64,000 nucleotides of DNA from Bradyrhizobium rifense (GCF_008123425.1 NZ_VSSS01000088.1:32145-96144); one strand, 5' to 3'. Positions 38,072 to 47,205 are shown, counted from the stretch's first letter. A program made the numbers and translations. The notes: a model not told the origin generated them from the sequence alone.

Positions 38072-38674
38072 ATGCAGCTGTCGGGACGCGGGGTGATTTG
38101 CGTGCGGGGCGGCCGCGAGGTGTTTTCGGGACTCGATTTCGAAGCGGTCTCCGGCGAAGCCGTGGCGGTGACGGGGCGCAACGGATCGGGCAAGACCTCG
38201 CTGCTGCGGCTGATTGCCGGCCTGCTCATTCCGGCTGGCGGCACGATCGTACTGGACGGGGGCGACGCCGACATGACGCTGCCCGAGCAATGCCACTATC
38301 TCGGCCATCGCGATGCCCTCAAGTCCGCGCTGAGCGTGGCGGAAAACCTGGCATTCTGGGCTGATTTTCTGGGCGGCCAGCGTTTTGACGCAGCCGAAAG
38401 CCTCGCGGCTGTCGGCCTCGAGCACGCCGCCGATCTACCGGCGGCCTTCCTGTCGGCCGGCCAGCGTCGCCGGCTGTCGCTGGCCCGGCTCTTGACGGTC
38501 CGCCGCCCGGTCTGGCTGCTGGACGAGCCGACCAATGCGCTGGATGCGGCCGGCCAGGACATGTTCGGCGGGCTCATGCGCGACCATCTCGCCCGCGGCG
38601 GCCTGATCATCGCGGCCACCCACGCCCCGCTCGGGATCGAATCTCGGGAGTTGCGGATCGGGGGAACGGCATGA
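38072..38674 (+). CDS. ccmA: Haem exporter ATP-binding protein CcmA
   Basis: A 200-residue ABC ATPase for cytochrome c maturation, releasing haem-loaded CcmE from CcmC. Walker A is GRNGSGKTSLLR, the signature region SAGQRRRLSLARLL, and Walker B WLLDEPTNALD. The N-terminus MQLSGRGVICVRGG fits the family; a TTG at 38048 is an alternative start. It heads the ccmABCDG operon but is separated from ccmB by 250 bases containing a repetitive element. Confidence 0.94.
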   Translation: MQLSGRGVICVRGGREVFSGLDFEAVSGEAVAVTGRNGSGKTSLLRLIAGLLIPAGGTIVLDGGDADMTLPEQCHYLGHRDALKSALSVAENLAFWADFLGGQRFDAAESLAAVGLEHAADLPAAFLSAGQRRRLSLARLLTVRRPVWLLDEPTNALDAAGQDMFGGLMRDHLARGGLIIAATHAPLGIESRELRIGGTA

Positions 38675-38722
38675 AGTGGAGCGACCCTCAGCTTTCCAAG
38701 CGGCCGGGCCCGGCTCTCTCCG

Positions 38723-38891
38723 TTCCCTCCCCCCTTGTGGGGGAGGGTCAGGGAGGGGGGCGCCACACCGCAGGACCTATCCGTTCTAGCGTTGGAGAAG
38801 CAGGCGGTTTGTTGCTGGCGGCTCGCCCCGAACGAGCATCCTCCCCGCGGCTACCCCTCTCCCCCGCCCTCCCCCGCAAGGGGGGAGGGAG
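38723..38891. repeat. Inverted repetitive element inside the ccm operon
   Basis: Arms TCCCTCCCCCCTTGTGGGGG and the complementary CCCCCGCAAGGGGGGAGGGA, about 120 bases apart, each also self-complementary. It fills most of the ccmA-ccmB gap. It may form a stable mRNA structure that lowers or separates expression of ccmA and the downstream genes. Confidence 0.8.
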
Positions 38892-38924
38892 CGCACTGCC
38901 TTTGGGGCACGATGGGAGCCCCCC

Positions 38925-39593
38925 ATGACCGCCCTCGCCGCCTTGATCCGCCGGGACATCCGGATCGCGCTTCGCGTTGGCGGCGGGGCCTTGATCGGCG
39001 TGCTGTTCTTCCTGACGGTGGTGGTGCTGATGCCGTTCGCGGTGGGGCCGGATCTGGCGCTATTGTCGCGGCTGGGGCCCGCGATCCTGTGGCTCGGTGC
39101 GCTGCTGGCGAGCCTGCTGACGCTGGACCGGCTGTTCATGGCCGACCATGAGGACGGCTCGCTCGATCTGATCACGATGAGCCGGACGCCGCTGGAACTG
39201 GCCTGCGCAGCCAAGGCGCTGGCGCATTGGCTGGCCGCGGGCCTGCCGCTGATTGTCGCAACCCCGGTGCTGGGCCTCCTGCTCAACCTCGACATGGTCG
39301 CGACCGGTGCGGTGGCCCTGACGCTGCTGGCGGGCACGCCGGCGCTGACCTTTACCGGCATGATCGGCGCGGCGCTGGCGGTAACGCTGCATCGCGGCGG
39401 GCTGCTGATGGCGGTGCTGGTGCTGCCGCTGTCGATTCCCGTGCTGATCTTCGGGGTTGCGGCCTCGCAGGCCGCGATCACCGGGCCATCGTCTTTCGGC
39501 GCGCCATTCTCGATCCTCTGCGCGCTGTCGCTGGTCAGCCTCGTGATCGGCCCGTTTGCGGCGGCGGCGAGCCTGAAACATGGACTGGATTGA
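38925..39593 (+). CDS. ccmB: Haem exporter protein CcmB
   Basis: A 222-residue permease with six membrane helices, forming the CcmAB ABC complex. Polar FMADHEDGSLDLITMS between helices 2 and 3 and the N-terminus LAALIRRDIRIALRVGG are typical. ATG 38925; its beginning touches the end of the repetitive element. It is followed by ccmC after 76 bases. Confidence 0.95.
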   Translation: MTALAALIRRDIRIALRVGGGALIGVLFFLTVVVLMPFAVGPDLALLSRLGPAILWLGALLASLLTLDRLFMADHEDGSLDLITMSRTPLELACAAKALAHWLAAGLPLIVATPVLGLLLNLDMVATGAVALTLLAGTPALTFTGMIGAALAVTLHRGGLLMAVLVLPLSIPVLIFGVAASQAAITGPSSFGAPFSILCALSLVSLVIGPFAAAASLKHGLD

Positions 39594-39669
39594 CCTTGAC
39601 CCCGATCAACTTTCGCTGCGCACTTTCATGCTGATTGCGTGAGCCCTGACCTGTGATTATCAGAAGACC

Positions 39670-40401
39670 ATGACGCTGATCGACCTCGCCAACCCCACAC
39701 GGTTCCTCGCGCTCTCGGCGCGGGTGCTGCCGTGGCTCGCGGCCGCGACCGTCATCCTGCTCACGATCGGCCTTTATCAATCCGCCACCGCGCCCGACGA
39801 CTATCAGCAGGGCGCGACCGTGAAGATCATGTTCATCCACGTGCCCAATGCGTGGCTGTCGATGTTCGTGTGGGGCGTGATGAGCATCGCCTCGCTCGGC
39901 ACGCTGGTGTGGCGGCATCCGCTCGCCGACGTCGCCGCGAAAGCCGCCGCGCCGATCGGCGCGGCTTTCACTTTTCTCGCGTTGTTCACGGGCTCGCTAT
40001 GGGGCCGGCCGATGTGGGGCACCTATTGGGAATGGGATGCGCGGCTGACCTCGGTGCTGATTCTCTTTCTGATGTATCTGGGCCTGATGGCGCTGTGGCG
40101 CGCGGTGGAAGATCCCTCGCGCGCAGCACGCGCAGCCGCCGTGCTGACGCTGGTTGGCGCGATCAATCTTCCGATCATCAAATTCTCGGTCGACTGGTGG
40201 AACACGCTGCACCAACCGGCTTCGGTGATGCGCATGGGCGGCTCGACGCTCGACAAATCGTTCCTGATTCCGCTGTTGGTGATGGCCGTCGCATTCACGC
40301 TGCTATTCGTCACGCTTCACCTGGCTGCGATGCGCAACGAGATTTTGCGTCGGCGCGTCCGCTCGCTGCAGATGATGCAGGCGAGCCAGAAAGCTGCATA
40401 A
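39670..40401 (+). CDS. ccmC: Haem-handling protein CcmC
   Basis: A 243-residue membrane protein with six helices and the tryptophan-rich WWD signature (WGTYWEWDARLTS) facing the periplasm, flanked by two conserved histidines that hold haem (one in IHVPNAW, another in WWNTLHQPAS). It loads haem onto CcmE. It lies directly before ccmD. Confidence 0.96.
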   Translation: MTLIDLANPTRFLALSARVLPWLAAATVILLTIGLYQSATAPDDYQQGATVKIMFIHVPNAWLSMFVWGVMSIASLGTLVWRHPLADVAAKAAAPIGAAFTFLALFTGSLWGRPMWGTYWEWDARLTSVLILFLMYLGLMALWRAVEDPSRAARAAAVLTLVGAINLPIIKFSVDWWNTLHQPASVMRMGGSTLDKSFLIPLLVMAVAFTLLFVTLHLAAMRNEILRRRVRSLQMMQASQKAA

Positions 40402-40402
40402 G

Positions 40403-40582
40403 ATGTCGCTTGGTCCCTACGCCTCCTTCATCGTCACATCCTATGCCGCCGCCGCCATCGTGGTTGCGATCCTGATCGGCTGGGTCATGCTCGACTATCG
40501 CAACCAGACGCAGCGTCTGCGCGAGCTCGACCGCAGCGGCGTCACCCGCCGCTCGGGCCGCAGTGCTGTGGACACGCCATGA
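40403..40582 (+). CDS. ccmD: Haem exporter small membrane protein CcmD
   Basis: A 59-residue protein: MSLGPYASFIVTSYAAA, then one hydrophobic helix (about 13-30) and a basic cytoplasmic tail (DYRNQTQRLRELDRSGVTRR). This is the typical CcmD pattern. It starts one base after the ccmC stop, and its TGA overlaps the ccmG start by 4 bases (ATGA). CcmD helps release holo-CcmE from the CcmABC complex. Confidence 0.93.
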   Translation: MSLGPYASFIVTSYAAAAIVVAILIGWVMLDYRNQTQRLRELDRSGVTRRSGRSAVDTP

Positions 40583-41172
40583 GCGATCAATCGACTTCCG
40601 CACCGCCGCCGCGCCGCACCTTCCTGATGGTGCTGCCGCTGCTCGCCTTCGCCGCCCTTGCCGTACTGTTCTGGTTCCGGCTCGGCAGCGGCGATCCGTC
40701 GCGAATTCCGTCCGCGCTGATCGGCCGACCCGCGCCGCAGACCACGCTGCCGCCGCTCGAGGGATTGCAGGCTGGCAACGTGCAGGTGCCGGGCTTCGAT
40801 CCTTCCGCGTTCAAGGGCAAGGTCAGCCTCATCAATGTCTGGGCCTCCTGGTGCGTGCCCTGTCACGACGAAGCGCCGCTGCTGACGGAGCTTGCGAAAG
40901 ACAAGCGCTTCCAGCTCGTCGGCATCAACTACAAGGATGCGCCCGATAACGCGCGCCGCTTCCTCGGCCGTTACGGCAACCCGTTCGGCCGCGTCGGTAC
41001 CGACGCCAACGGCCGCGCCTCGATCGAATGGGGCGTCTATGGCGTGCCGGAGACCTTTGTCGTCGGCCGCGAAGGCACCATCGTCTACAAGCTGGTCGGC
41101 CCGATCACGCCGGAGAATTTTCGGAGCGTGCTGCTGCCGCAGATGGAGAAGGCGTTGAAGGCGGGGTCTTAG
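40579..41172 (+). CDS. ccmG: Cytochrome c biogenesis thiol:disulfide oxidoreductase CcmG/DsbE
   Basis: A 197-residue membrane-anchored thioredoxin-like protein. One N-terminal helix (about 14-32) anchors it in the inner membrane; the periplasmic domain contains the active site WASWCVPCHDEAP and the cis-Pro region YGVPETFVV. It keeps apocytochrome cysteines reduced for haem ligation. It ends the ccm operon here; ccmE, ccmF and ccmH are not in the window. Confidence 0.95.
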   Translation: MSDQSTSAPPPRRTFLMVLPLLAFAALAVLFWFRLGSGDPSRIPSALIGRPAPQTTLPPLEGLQAGNVQVPGFDPSAFKGKVSLINVWASWCVPCHDEAPLLTELAKDKRFQLVGINYKDAPDNARRFLGRYGNPFGRVGTDANGRASIEWGVYGVPETFVVGREGTIVYKLVGPITPENFRSVLLPQMEKALKAGS

Positions 41173-41202
41173 CTAAGGCCGTCATTGCGAGCTGAGAGAG
41201 CC

Positions 41203-41805
41203 TCAGCCCTTCCTGACATCCCCAGCCTCGGCCTCGCTGGTCTCCAGCGAGACCGGCTCGACGCCGTAGCGTTTGGTCAGCGGCATCTGGGCGATGGCGA
41301 AGATCATGGTGAGCGGCGTGACGCCGAATACCTTGAAGTTCACCCAGAAATCCGTGCTCTGGGTGCGCCAGACGATCTCGTTCAGCACCGCCATGCCGGC
41401 AAAGAACAGCGCCCAGCGCAGCGTCAGGATGCGCCAGCCCTGCGGTGTCAGGTTGAACATCTGATCGAACATCACCGCGATGAAGGAGCGGCCGAACAGC
41501 AGCCCGCCGCCGAGGATCGCGGCGAACAGGCCGTAGATGATGGTCGGCTTGACCTTGATGAAGGTCTCGTCGTGCAGCACCAGCGTCAGCGTGCCGAACA
41601 CCAGCACGATCACGCCGGTCACGATCGCCATGATCGGGATGTGGCGCGTCACCACATAGGAGGCGATCATCGCCGCCACGATCGCGACCATGAAGGCGCC
41701 GGTCGCGGCGAACAGATTGAACTTCGCGTTGACGAAGAAGAACACGAGCAGCGGACCGAGCTCGGTCGCAAGCTTGAACAGCGGATGCGGCTGGGTCTTG
41801 TCCAT
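41203..41805 (-). CDS. yciB: Inner-membrane septation protein A (YciB/IspZ)
   Basis: A 200-residue protein with five or six membrane helices. The start LFKLATELGPLLVFFFVNAK, and the middle GLLFGRSFIAVMFD and the C-terminal FWVNFKVFGVTPLTMIFA are diagnostic of the intracellular septation protein A family, linked to envelope synthesis and division. It begins 3 bases after ftsY ends, an operon pair common in alphaproteobacteria. It is convergent with ccmG. Confidence 0.94.
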   Translation of the reverse strand: MDKTQPHPLFKLATELGPLLVFFFVNAKFNLFAATGAFMVAIVAAMIASYVVTRHIPIMAIVTGVIVLVFGTLTLVLHDETFIKVKPTIIYGLFAAILGGGLLFGRSFIAVMFDQMFNLTPQGWRILTLRWALFFAGMAVLNEIVWRTQSTDFWVNFKVFGVTPLTMIFAIAQMPLTKRYGVEPVSLETSEAEAGDVRKG

Positions 41806-41808
41806 TCT

Positions 41809-42756
41809 CTAGCTTTCGATTCCGGCGATGGCACGAGCGAAATCGCGCGCGGTGAATGGCGCGAGATCGTCGACACCTTCGCCGACGCCGATGAAATGCA
41901 CCGGCAGTTTGAATTTCTCCGCGAGCGCCACCAGAATGCCGCCGCGCGCGGTGCCGTCGAGCTTGGTCATCACGAGGCCGGTGACCCCGGCGGTGCGATG
42001 GAAGGCCTCGACCTGCGACAGCGCATTCTGGCCGACGGTGGCGTCCAGCACCAGCAGCACGGCATGCGGCGCAGTGTCGTCCACCTTGCGGATGACGCGC
42101 ACGACCTTCTCGAGTTCGTTCATCAGCTCGGCCTTGTTCTGCAAGCGGCCGGCGGTGTCGATCAGGAGCACATCAATGGTCTGCTCTTTCGCAGCGGTCA
42201 GCGCATTGAATGCGAGGCTCGCCGAGTCCGAGCCCTGCGCGCCCGCAATGACCGGAGTCTTGGTGCGCTCACCCCACACCTTGAGCTGCTCGATCGCTGC
42301 GGCGCGAAACGTGTCGCCGGCAGCCAGCATCACCTTGCGGCCTTCGGACGCGAATTTTTGCGAGAGTTTTCCGATGGTCGTGGTCTTGCCGGAGCCGTTG
42401 ACGCCGACCACGAGAATGACGAATGGCTTTTTCGCTGAGTCGATCTCGAGCGGCTTGGCCACCGGCGCCAGCACCTTCTCGACCTCGGTCGCGACCACGT
42501 CCTTGACCTCGTCGGCCGAGATCGCCTTGTCGTAGCGACCGGTGCCGACGGCGTCCGCGATCCGCACCGCGACCGAGGTGCCGAGGTCAGCGCGCAGCAG
42601 CACATCTTCGATGTCATCAAGCATGGCGCGATCGAGCTTGCGCTTGGTGACGAGGTCGGCGACCGCGGTCCCGAGCGAGGACGAGGTGCGCTTCAGCCCG
42701 TTGGACAGGCGGCGCCACCAGCTCAGCTTGGGGGTCTCGGGGGTGGTATCGTTCAT
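41809..42756 (-). CDS. ftsY: Signal recognition particle receptor FtsY
   Basis: A 315-residue SRP GTPase with a short N-terminal extension rather than the long acidic A domain of E. coli. NG-domain motifs: G1 GVNGSGKTTTIGKL, DTAGRLQNK (G3), TKLDGTARGG (G4) and GVGEGVDDLAPF (G5). It docks SRP-ribosome complexes, formed by the Ffh encoded at 50057, at the membrane. The start lies only 9 bases from the divergent pseudouridine synthase start as read here. Confidence 0.96.
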   Translation of the reverse strand: MNDTTPETPKLSWWRRLSNGLKRTSSSLGTAVADLVTKRKLDRAMLDDIEDVLLRADLGTSVAVRIADAVGTGRYDKAISADEVKDVVATEVEKVLAPVAKPLEIDSAKKPFVILVVGVNGSGKTTTIGKLSQKFASEGRKVMLAAGDTFRAAAIEQLKVWGERTKTPVIAGAQGSDSASLAFNALTAAKEQTIDVLLIDTAGRLQNKAELMNELEKVVRVIRKVDDTAPHAVLLVLDATVGQNALSQVEAFHRTAGVTGLVMTKLDGTARGGILVALAEKFKLPVHFIGVGEGVDDLAPFTARDFARAIAGIES

Positions 42757-42765
42757 GGTGGCGGT

Positions 42766-43518
42766 GTGTTAGCCGTTCCCGCTGTTAAACGAAAGTCTTG
42801 TCCGAAAGTCTTGCAATTGCTCGATGTTCCCGAATTGACCGCTGAGGAGATCCAGTCGCGCGTGCTCCATCGCGACGGGCTGATGCTGGTCATCGACAAG
42901 CCCTCGGGCCTGCCGGTGCATCGCGGTCCCAAGGGCGGCGCCAATCTGGAAGCCTCCTTCAACGCGCTCTGTTTCGGCCTGCCGCGACCGCCGGTGCTGG
43001 CCCACCGGCTCGACAAGGACACCTCCGGTTGCCTCGTGCTCGGCCGCCATCGGAAAGCGACGGCGTCCCTCGGTCTCCTGTTCAAGCACGGCAAGATCGG
43101 CAAGACCTACTGGACCGTGGTCGAGGGCGGCCCTGCCGAGGACGAAGGCACGATCGACTTGGCCCTCGGCCGGCTCAATGCCGAGCGCGGCTGGTGGCAG
43201 AAGCCTGATCCCGAGGGGCAGAAAGCCGTGACGAACTGGAAGGTGATGGGCCGGGGCGACGGTTTCACCTGGCTCGCCATGGAACCGGTGACCGGCCGGA
43301 CCCATCAGTTGCGGGTGCATTCGTCGGCGACCGGCTGGCCGATCTTCGGCGATAACATTTACGGCAACGGCCCGCGTTTCGGTGAGCCGAAGCTGCACCT
43401 GCATTCCCGCGAGATCGTGGTGCCGATCTCCCGGAACAAGGAGCCGGTCCGCGTGGTCGCGCCGGCTCCACCCCACATGCACGAGAAGCTCCGTGCCTGC
43501 GGCTGGAACGGGGAATAA
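42766..43518 (+). CDS. RluA-family RNA pseudouridine synthase
   Basis: A protein of about 250 residues. The catalytic aspartate lies in HRLDKDTSGCLVL, preceded by VIDKPSGLPVHRG; GRTHQLRVH and FGDNIYG follow, all typical of the RluA/RsuA-like superfamily, RluA branch. There is no S4 domain. The start is ambiguous: GTG 42766 lies 9 bases from the ftsY start, while TTG codons further in (about 42811) would leave room for promoters. It pseudouridylates rRNA or tRNA; the site is not deducible. Confidence 0.87.
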   Translation: MLAVPAVKRKSCPKVLQLLDVPELTAEEIQSRVLHRDGLMLVIDKPSGLPVHRGPKGGANLEASFNALCFGLPRPPVLAHRLDKDTSGCLVLGRHRKATASLGLLFKHGKIGKTYWTVVEGGPAEDEGTIDLALGRLNAERGWWQKPDPEGQKAVTNWKVMGRGDGFTWLAMEPVTGRTHQLRVHSSATGWPIFGDNIYGNGPRFGEPKLHLHSREIVVPISRNKEPVRVVAPAPPHMHEKLRACGWNGE

Positions 43519-43528
43519 CGTGTCAGTT

Positions 43529-43640
43529 CCTCATGGTGAGGAGGCCGCGTAGCGGCCGTCTCGAACCATGAAAGGCCCCGCTGCTACAGCCGGGGCCTCT
43601 ATCCTTCGAGACGCCGCTTTGCGGACTCCTCAGGAAGAGG
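43529..43640. repeat. Inverted repetitive element (CCTCATGGTGAGGAG type)
   Basis: Outer arms CCTCATGGTGAGGAG and a diverged CTCCTCAGGAAGAGG flank CCGTCTCGAACCATGAAAGG and CTTCGAGACGCC; the middle has the hairpin AGGCCCCG...CGGGGCCT. Related to the element at 33958. Confidence 0.7.
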
Positions 43641-43739
43641 TCATCGCTCGATGGTTTACGAAACGTTCAGTGCTCGTCTCTAATGATAGCGGTTGCTTAG
43701 AACAAGCTTCCGTCATCCGCTCAGGACGAGCAACGCGTC

Positions 43740-44849
43740 ATGTCCACGGCCGAACTATCGATCATCGACGAGGTCGAAACCGCCATCCGACTCGGATCGG
43801 CGGAAAAGGGCCTCGAAACGGCCCGGCGCGTCACCGACCTGTTCCTGTCCTCCGCCGGAAGTTTTGACGACGAGCAGATCGCGCTGTTCGACGACGTGCT
43901 CGAGCGCCTGATCGGCACCATCGAGCTGCGCGCCATCGCCGACATGGGCGCGCGCGTTGCGCTGGCCGAGATCAGCGCGCAACTCGCTCCGGTCGCACAG
44001 GCGCCGCCCTCGGTGATCCGCCGCCTCGCCAACAATGACGAGATCCGCATCGCCGGTCCCGTGCTGCAGGAATCTGCCCGCCTCGACGACGGCGAGCTGG
44101 TGAAGATCGCATCAGCCAAGGGCGAACCGCATCTGCTCGCGGTCGCCGGCCGCTGGTGGCTGAAGGAGATCGTCACCGACGCACTGCTGGCGCGCCGTTA
44201 TCCCAGCGTCAGCCGGCGTCTCGCCGCCAATCCCGGCGCGCGCATGTCCGGAAAGGGATTCGCCGTTGTCGTCGGACAGGCCGAGAGCGATCCCGAGCTC
44301 GCGGTGAGCGTCGGCGTCCGCGTCGACCTGCCGTCGGATCTGCGCCGCCAATTGTTGCGTTCCGCGACGGACACGGTTCGCACGCGATTGCTGTCGCGCG
44401 CGCCGCCCGATCTGTTCGATGAAATCCAGAGCGCCATTGCCGCGGTCACCGTCGGCGTCGAGCGCGAGATGTCGGGTGTCCGCGATTTCGAGGGCGCCAA
44501 GCGCGCGATCGCAAATCTCAAGGCGACCGGCCAGCTCAACGAGGCGACGCTGCTCGGCTTTGCAAGACACCGACGCTACGAAGAAGCTGTCGCGGCCCTG
44601 GCAGCCCTGTCGGGATCGACCGTCGAGGTGATTCGCCCGCTGATGCAGAGCCTGCGCGAAGACGGCCTGCTGGTGCCGTGCAAGGCGGCGCTACTGAGCT
44701 GGGAAACGACTGCTGCCGTACTCGAAAGCCGTTTTGCGACAGGCGCCATGAAGCCGGCGGATGTGGCGAGGGCGCAGAGCAATTTCGCCCGCATGTCGCC
44801 GGAGAATGCACGACGGACGCTCAGGTTCTGGCAGGTGCGGGCGTCTTAG
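43740..44849 (+). CDS. DUF2336 domain-containing protein
   Basis: A 369-residue soluble, helix-rich protein. LTDLFLSSAGSFDDEQIALFDDVLERL-type N-terminal sequence (here VTDLFLSSAGSFDDEQ) and DNDEIRIAGPVLQES-like repeats (NNDEIRIAGPVLQESARL) are diagnostic for DUF2336, a HEAT-like alphaproteobacterial family of unknown function, sometimes placed near signalling genes. It is convergent with mtaB (7 bases between stops) and splits the ftsY-mtaB neighbourhood together with the RluA gene. Confidence 0.9.
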   Translation: MSTAELSIIDEVETAIRLGSAEKGLETARRVTDLFLSSAGSFDDEQIALFDDVLERLIGTIELRAIADMGARVALAEISAQLAPVAQAPPSVIRRLANNDEIRIAGPVLQESARLDDGELVKIASAKGEPHLLAVAGRWWLKEIVTDALLARRYPSVSRRLAANPGARMSGKGFAVVVGQAESDPELAVSVGVRVDLPSDLRRQLLRSATDTVRTRLLSRAPPDLFDEIQSAIAAVTVGVEREMSGVRDFEGAKRAIANLKATGQLNEATLLGFARHRRYEEAVAALAALSGSTVEVIRPLMQSLREDGLLVPCKAALLSWETTAAVLESRFATGAMKPADVARAQSNFARMSPENARRTLRFWQVRAS

Positions 44850-44856
44850 CGGCGGA

Positions 44857-46110
44857 CTATGTGGTCAGGCGCTCGCTATCGCTGCCGGTGATCCTCAGCG
44901 ACACAACACTCCCCACACGCTCGCCCGCAATCGCCACCGGCAGATAATGCTCGGTGCGCCCCTGCCCCTCGCTCTCGATCAGCACGTCGCGCGTCGCGCC
45001 GATCTCGGCTTGCAGCCGCTGGCGCAACGCTGCCTCGCCCGCTGCCCGCAGCCGCTTCGCGCGTTCCTTGATCGCCGGCCCTGCGACCTGCGGCATCCGC
45101 GCGGCCGGCGTGCCGGGGCGTGGGGAATAGGGGAAGACGTGCAGAAACGTCAGGCCGCATTCCTCGACCAGATCGAGCGAGCGCGAGAACATTTCTTCCG
45201 TCTCGGTCGGAAAGCCCGCGATGATGTCGGCGCCGAAAACAATGTCCGGCCGCAGCCGGCGTACCTGATCGCAGAAGTGAATCGCATCCTGCCGCGAATG
45301 CCGACGCTTCATGCGCTTCAAGATCATGTCGTCACCGGATTGCAGCGACAGGTGCAGATGCGGCATCAGCCGCGCATCGTCGGCGATGGCATCCAGCAGA
45401 TCGCTGTCGGCCTCGATCGAATCGATCGAGGAGATGCGTAGCCGCTTCAGCTCCGGAACGTGCCGCAGAATCTGCTTCGTCAGCATGCCGAGCTTTGGCG
45501 CGCCCGGCAGATCGGCGCCGTAGCTGGTGAGATCGACGCCAGTGAGCACGATCTCGGCATGGCCGCGCTCCGTAAGCGCCCGCACCTGATCGACCACCGC
45601 GCCCATCGGCACCGAGCGCGAATTGCCGCGGCCGTAGGGAATGATGCAGAAGGTGCAGCGATGGTCGCAGCCGTTCTGCACCTGCACGAACACCCGCGGC
45701 AGGCCGCTCGCAAAACCGTCGATCAGATGCGGCGCCATCTCCTTCACGGACATGATGTCGCTGACGGCGATCTTCTCGCTGGCGCCGAGATCGAAGGCAT
45801 CGCGCGCCTTGCGCCAGGCATCGCTGCGCATCTTGTCGTCATTGCCGACGACGCGGTCGACTTCGGCCATGTCGGCAAACATGCCGCTTTGCGTCTGCGC
45901 CGCGCAGCCGGTGACGACGATGCGCGCTTCCGGGCGCTCGCGCTTCAACTTGCGGATCGACTGCCGCGCCTGCGCCACCGCCTCGTTGGTGACGGCGCAA
46001 CTATTGATCACGATGGTGTCGGAAAGGCCCGCGCCTTCCGCTTTGCTGCGGATCACCTCCGCCTCGAAGGCATTGAGGCGGCAGCCGAAGGTGACGACCT
46101 CGACAGCCAT
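44857..46110 (-). CDS. mtaB: tRNA t6A37 methylthiotransferase MtaB
   Basis: A 417-residue radical-SAM methylthiotransferase converting t6A37 to ms2t6A37 in tRNAs reading ANN codons. The N-terminal UPF0004 domain has cysteines in TFGCRLN, NSCAVTN and TGCAAQT for one [4Fe-4S]; the radical-SAM motif is CDHRCTFC; the TRAM domain is at the C-terminus. ATG 46110 is chosen because it overlaps the dapF stop by one base (TGATG), and the protein then starts MAVEVVTFGC. Confidence 0.95.
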   Translation of the reverse strand: MAVEVVTFGCRLNAFEAEVIRSKAEGAGLSDTIVINSCAVTNEAVAQARQSIRKLKRERPEARIVVTGCAAQTQSGMFADMAEVDRVVGNDDKMRSDAWRKARDAFDLGASEKIAVSDIMSVKEMAPHLIDGFASGLPRVFVQVQNGCDHRCTFCIIPYGRGNSRSVPMGAVVDQVRALTERGHAEIVLTGVDLTSYGADLPGAPKLGMLTKQILRHVPELKRLRISSIDSIEADSDLLDAIADDARLMPHLHLSLQSGDDMILKRMKRRHSRQDAIHFCDQVRRLRPDIVFGADIIAGFPTETEEMFSRSLDLVEECGLTFLHVFPYSPRPGTPAARMPQVAGPAIKERAKRLRAAGEAALRQRLQAEIGATRDVLIESEGQGRTEHYLPVAIAGERVGSVVSLRITGSDSERLTT

Positions 46111-46985
46111 CAGCCGACCGGCGCGAACAGCGCCGGATCGAAATTGCCCTCGTATTCGAAGGTCGCGGTGCCCGTCATCAGCACGTGGTCGTCGCGCTCG
46201 CGCCATTCGATGCCGAGCTTGCCGCCCGGCAGCGTCATCTCGACCTTGCGCTCGGTGCGCTTCAGGCGCGCAGCCGCAACGGCAGTCGCACAGGCCGCCG
46301 AGCCGCAGGCCCTGGTGAGACCCGCGCCGCGCTCCCAGGTCCGCATCGTGATGTGCTCGCGATCGACGATATGGGCGAGCGTGATGTTGGCGCGATCGGG
46401 GAAGATCGGATGATTTTCCAAGAGCGGACCAAAGCGCGCGAGATCATAGGCGTCGACGTCGTCGACCCAGAAGATCGCGTGCGGATTGCCCATGCTGACC
46501 ACGGACGGCGAATGCAGGATCGGGTTGTCGATCGGCCCGATCTGCAATTCGATGTAGCGGGTGTCGCGGAACTCTTCCGCCAGCGGAATGTCCTGCCAGC
46601 CGAATCTTGGCGCGCCCATGTCGACTGTATAGAGGTCCGGCGCAGGGCCTTGCCAGGCATTGAGCAGGCCGGCCGCGGTCTCGAACGTGACCGTGGCCTG
46701 CCCGGTCTTCTCGAAGATGCGGCGGACCACGCAGCGCATGCCGTTGCCGCAGGCACCGGCTTCCGAGCCGTCATTGTTGTAGATGCGGATGAAGGCCTCG
46801 GTGCCGTCGAGCCGCGGCTTCTGGAGCACCATCAGCTGGTCGTAAGGCACACCGCCTTGCGCGGACGCGACTGCGCGAGCATCGTCCGGCGTGACCGGCG
46901 AGGCGGAATCACGCATGTCGACAACGACGATCTCGTTGCCGATGCCGTTCATCTTGGCAAATGCGTGGTTGTCCAGCGCGCTCAT
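46110..46985 (-). CDS. dapF: Diaminopimelate epimerase
   Basis: A 291-residue PLP-independent epimerase that converts LL- to meso-diaminopimelate for lysine and peptidoglycan. The two catalytic cysteines lie in GACGNGMRCV (about residue 80) and TRACGSAACAT (about 225). The N-terminus AFAKMNGIGNEIVVVD is conserved. It is translationally coupled to mtaB, an arrangement common in Hyphomicrobiales. Confidence 0.96.
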   Translation of the reverse strand: MSALDNHAFAKMNGIGNEIVVVDMRDSASPVTPDDARAVASAQGGVPYDQLMVLQKPRLDGTEAFIRIYNNDGSEAGACGNGMRCVVRRIFEKTGQATVTFETAAGLLNAWQGPAPDLYTVDMGAPRFGWQDIPLAEEFRDTRYIELQIGPIDNPILHSPSVVSMGNPHAIFWVDDVDAYDLARFGPLLENHPIFPDRANITLAHIVDREHITMRTWERGAGLTRACGSAACATAVAAARLKRTERKVEMTLPGGKLGIEWRERDDHVLMTGTATFEYEGNFDPALFAPVG

Positions 46986-47205
46986 GAAAATTCCCGAATT
47001 TCGCCCGTCTTATATGGCGATCCTTGCCGGCTTGGCCAGTGATTTGCCGCCGGACCCCATGAGGCCTGCCATGACGCATCTGTCATGGGACGAATTCGGC
47101 GGTCGCGTGTTAGAACGGCGCAGTTCGCGCGAACCGGGATGCGCGGCCGGATTTAAGGCCTTGGTGGGTTAAGGCCTTGGTACGCAAGGTTTTGGGGAGA
47201 ATAGA

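Noticed and set aside
38671..38928. Short frame between ccmA and ccmB
   Set aside because: It runs through the inverted repetitive element, so its peptide is repeat-derived.
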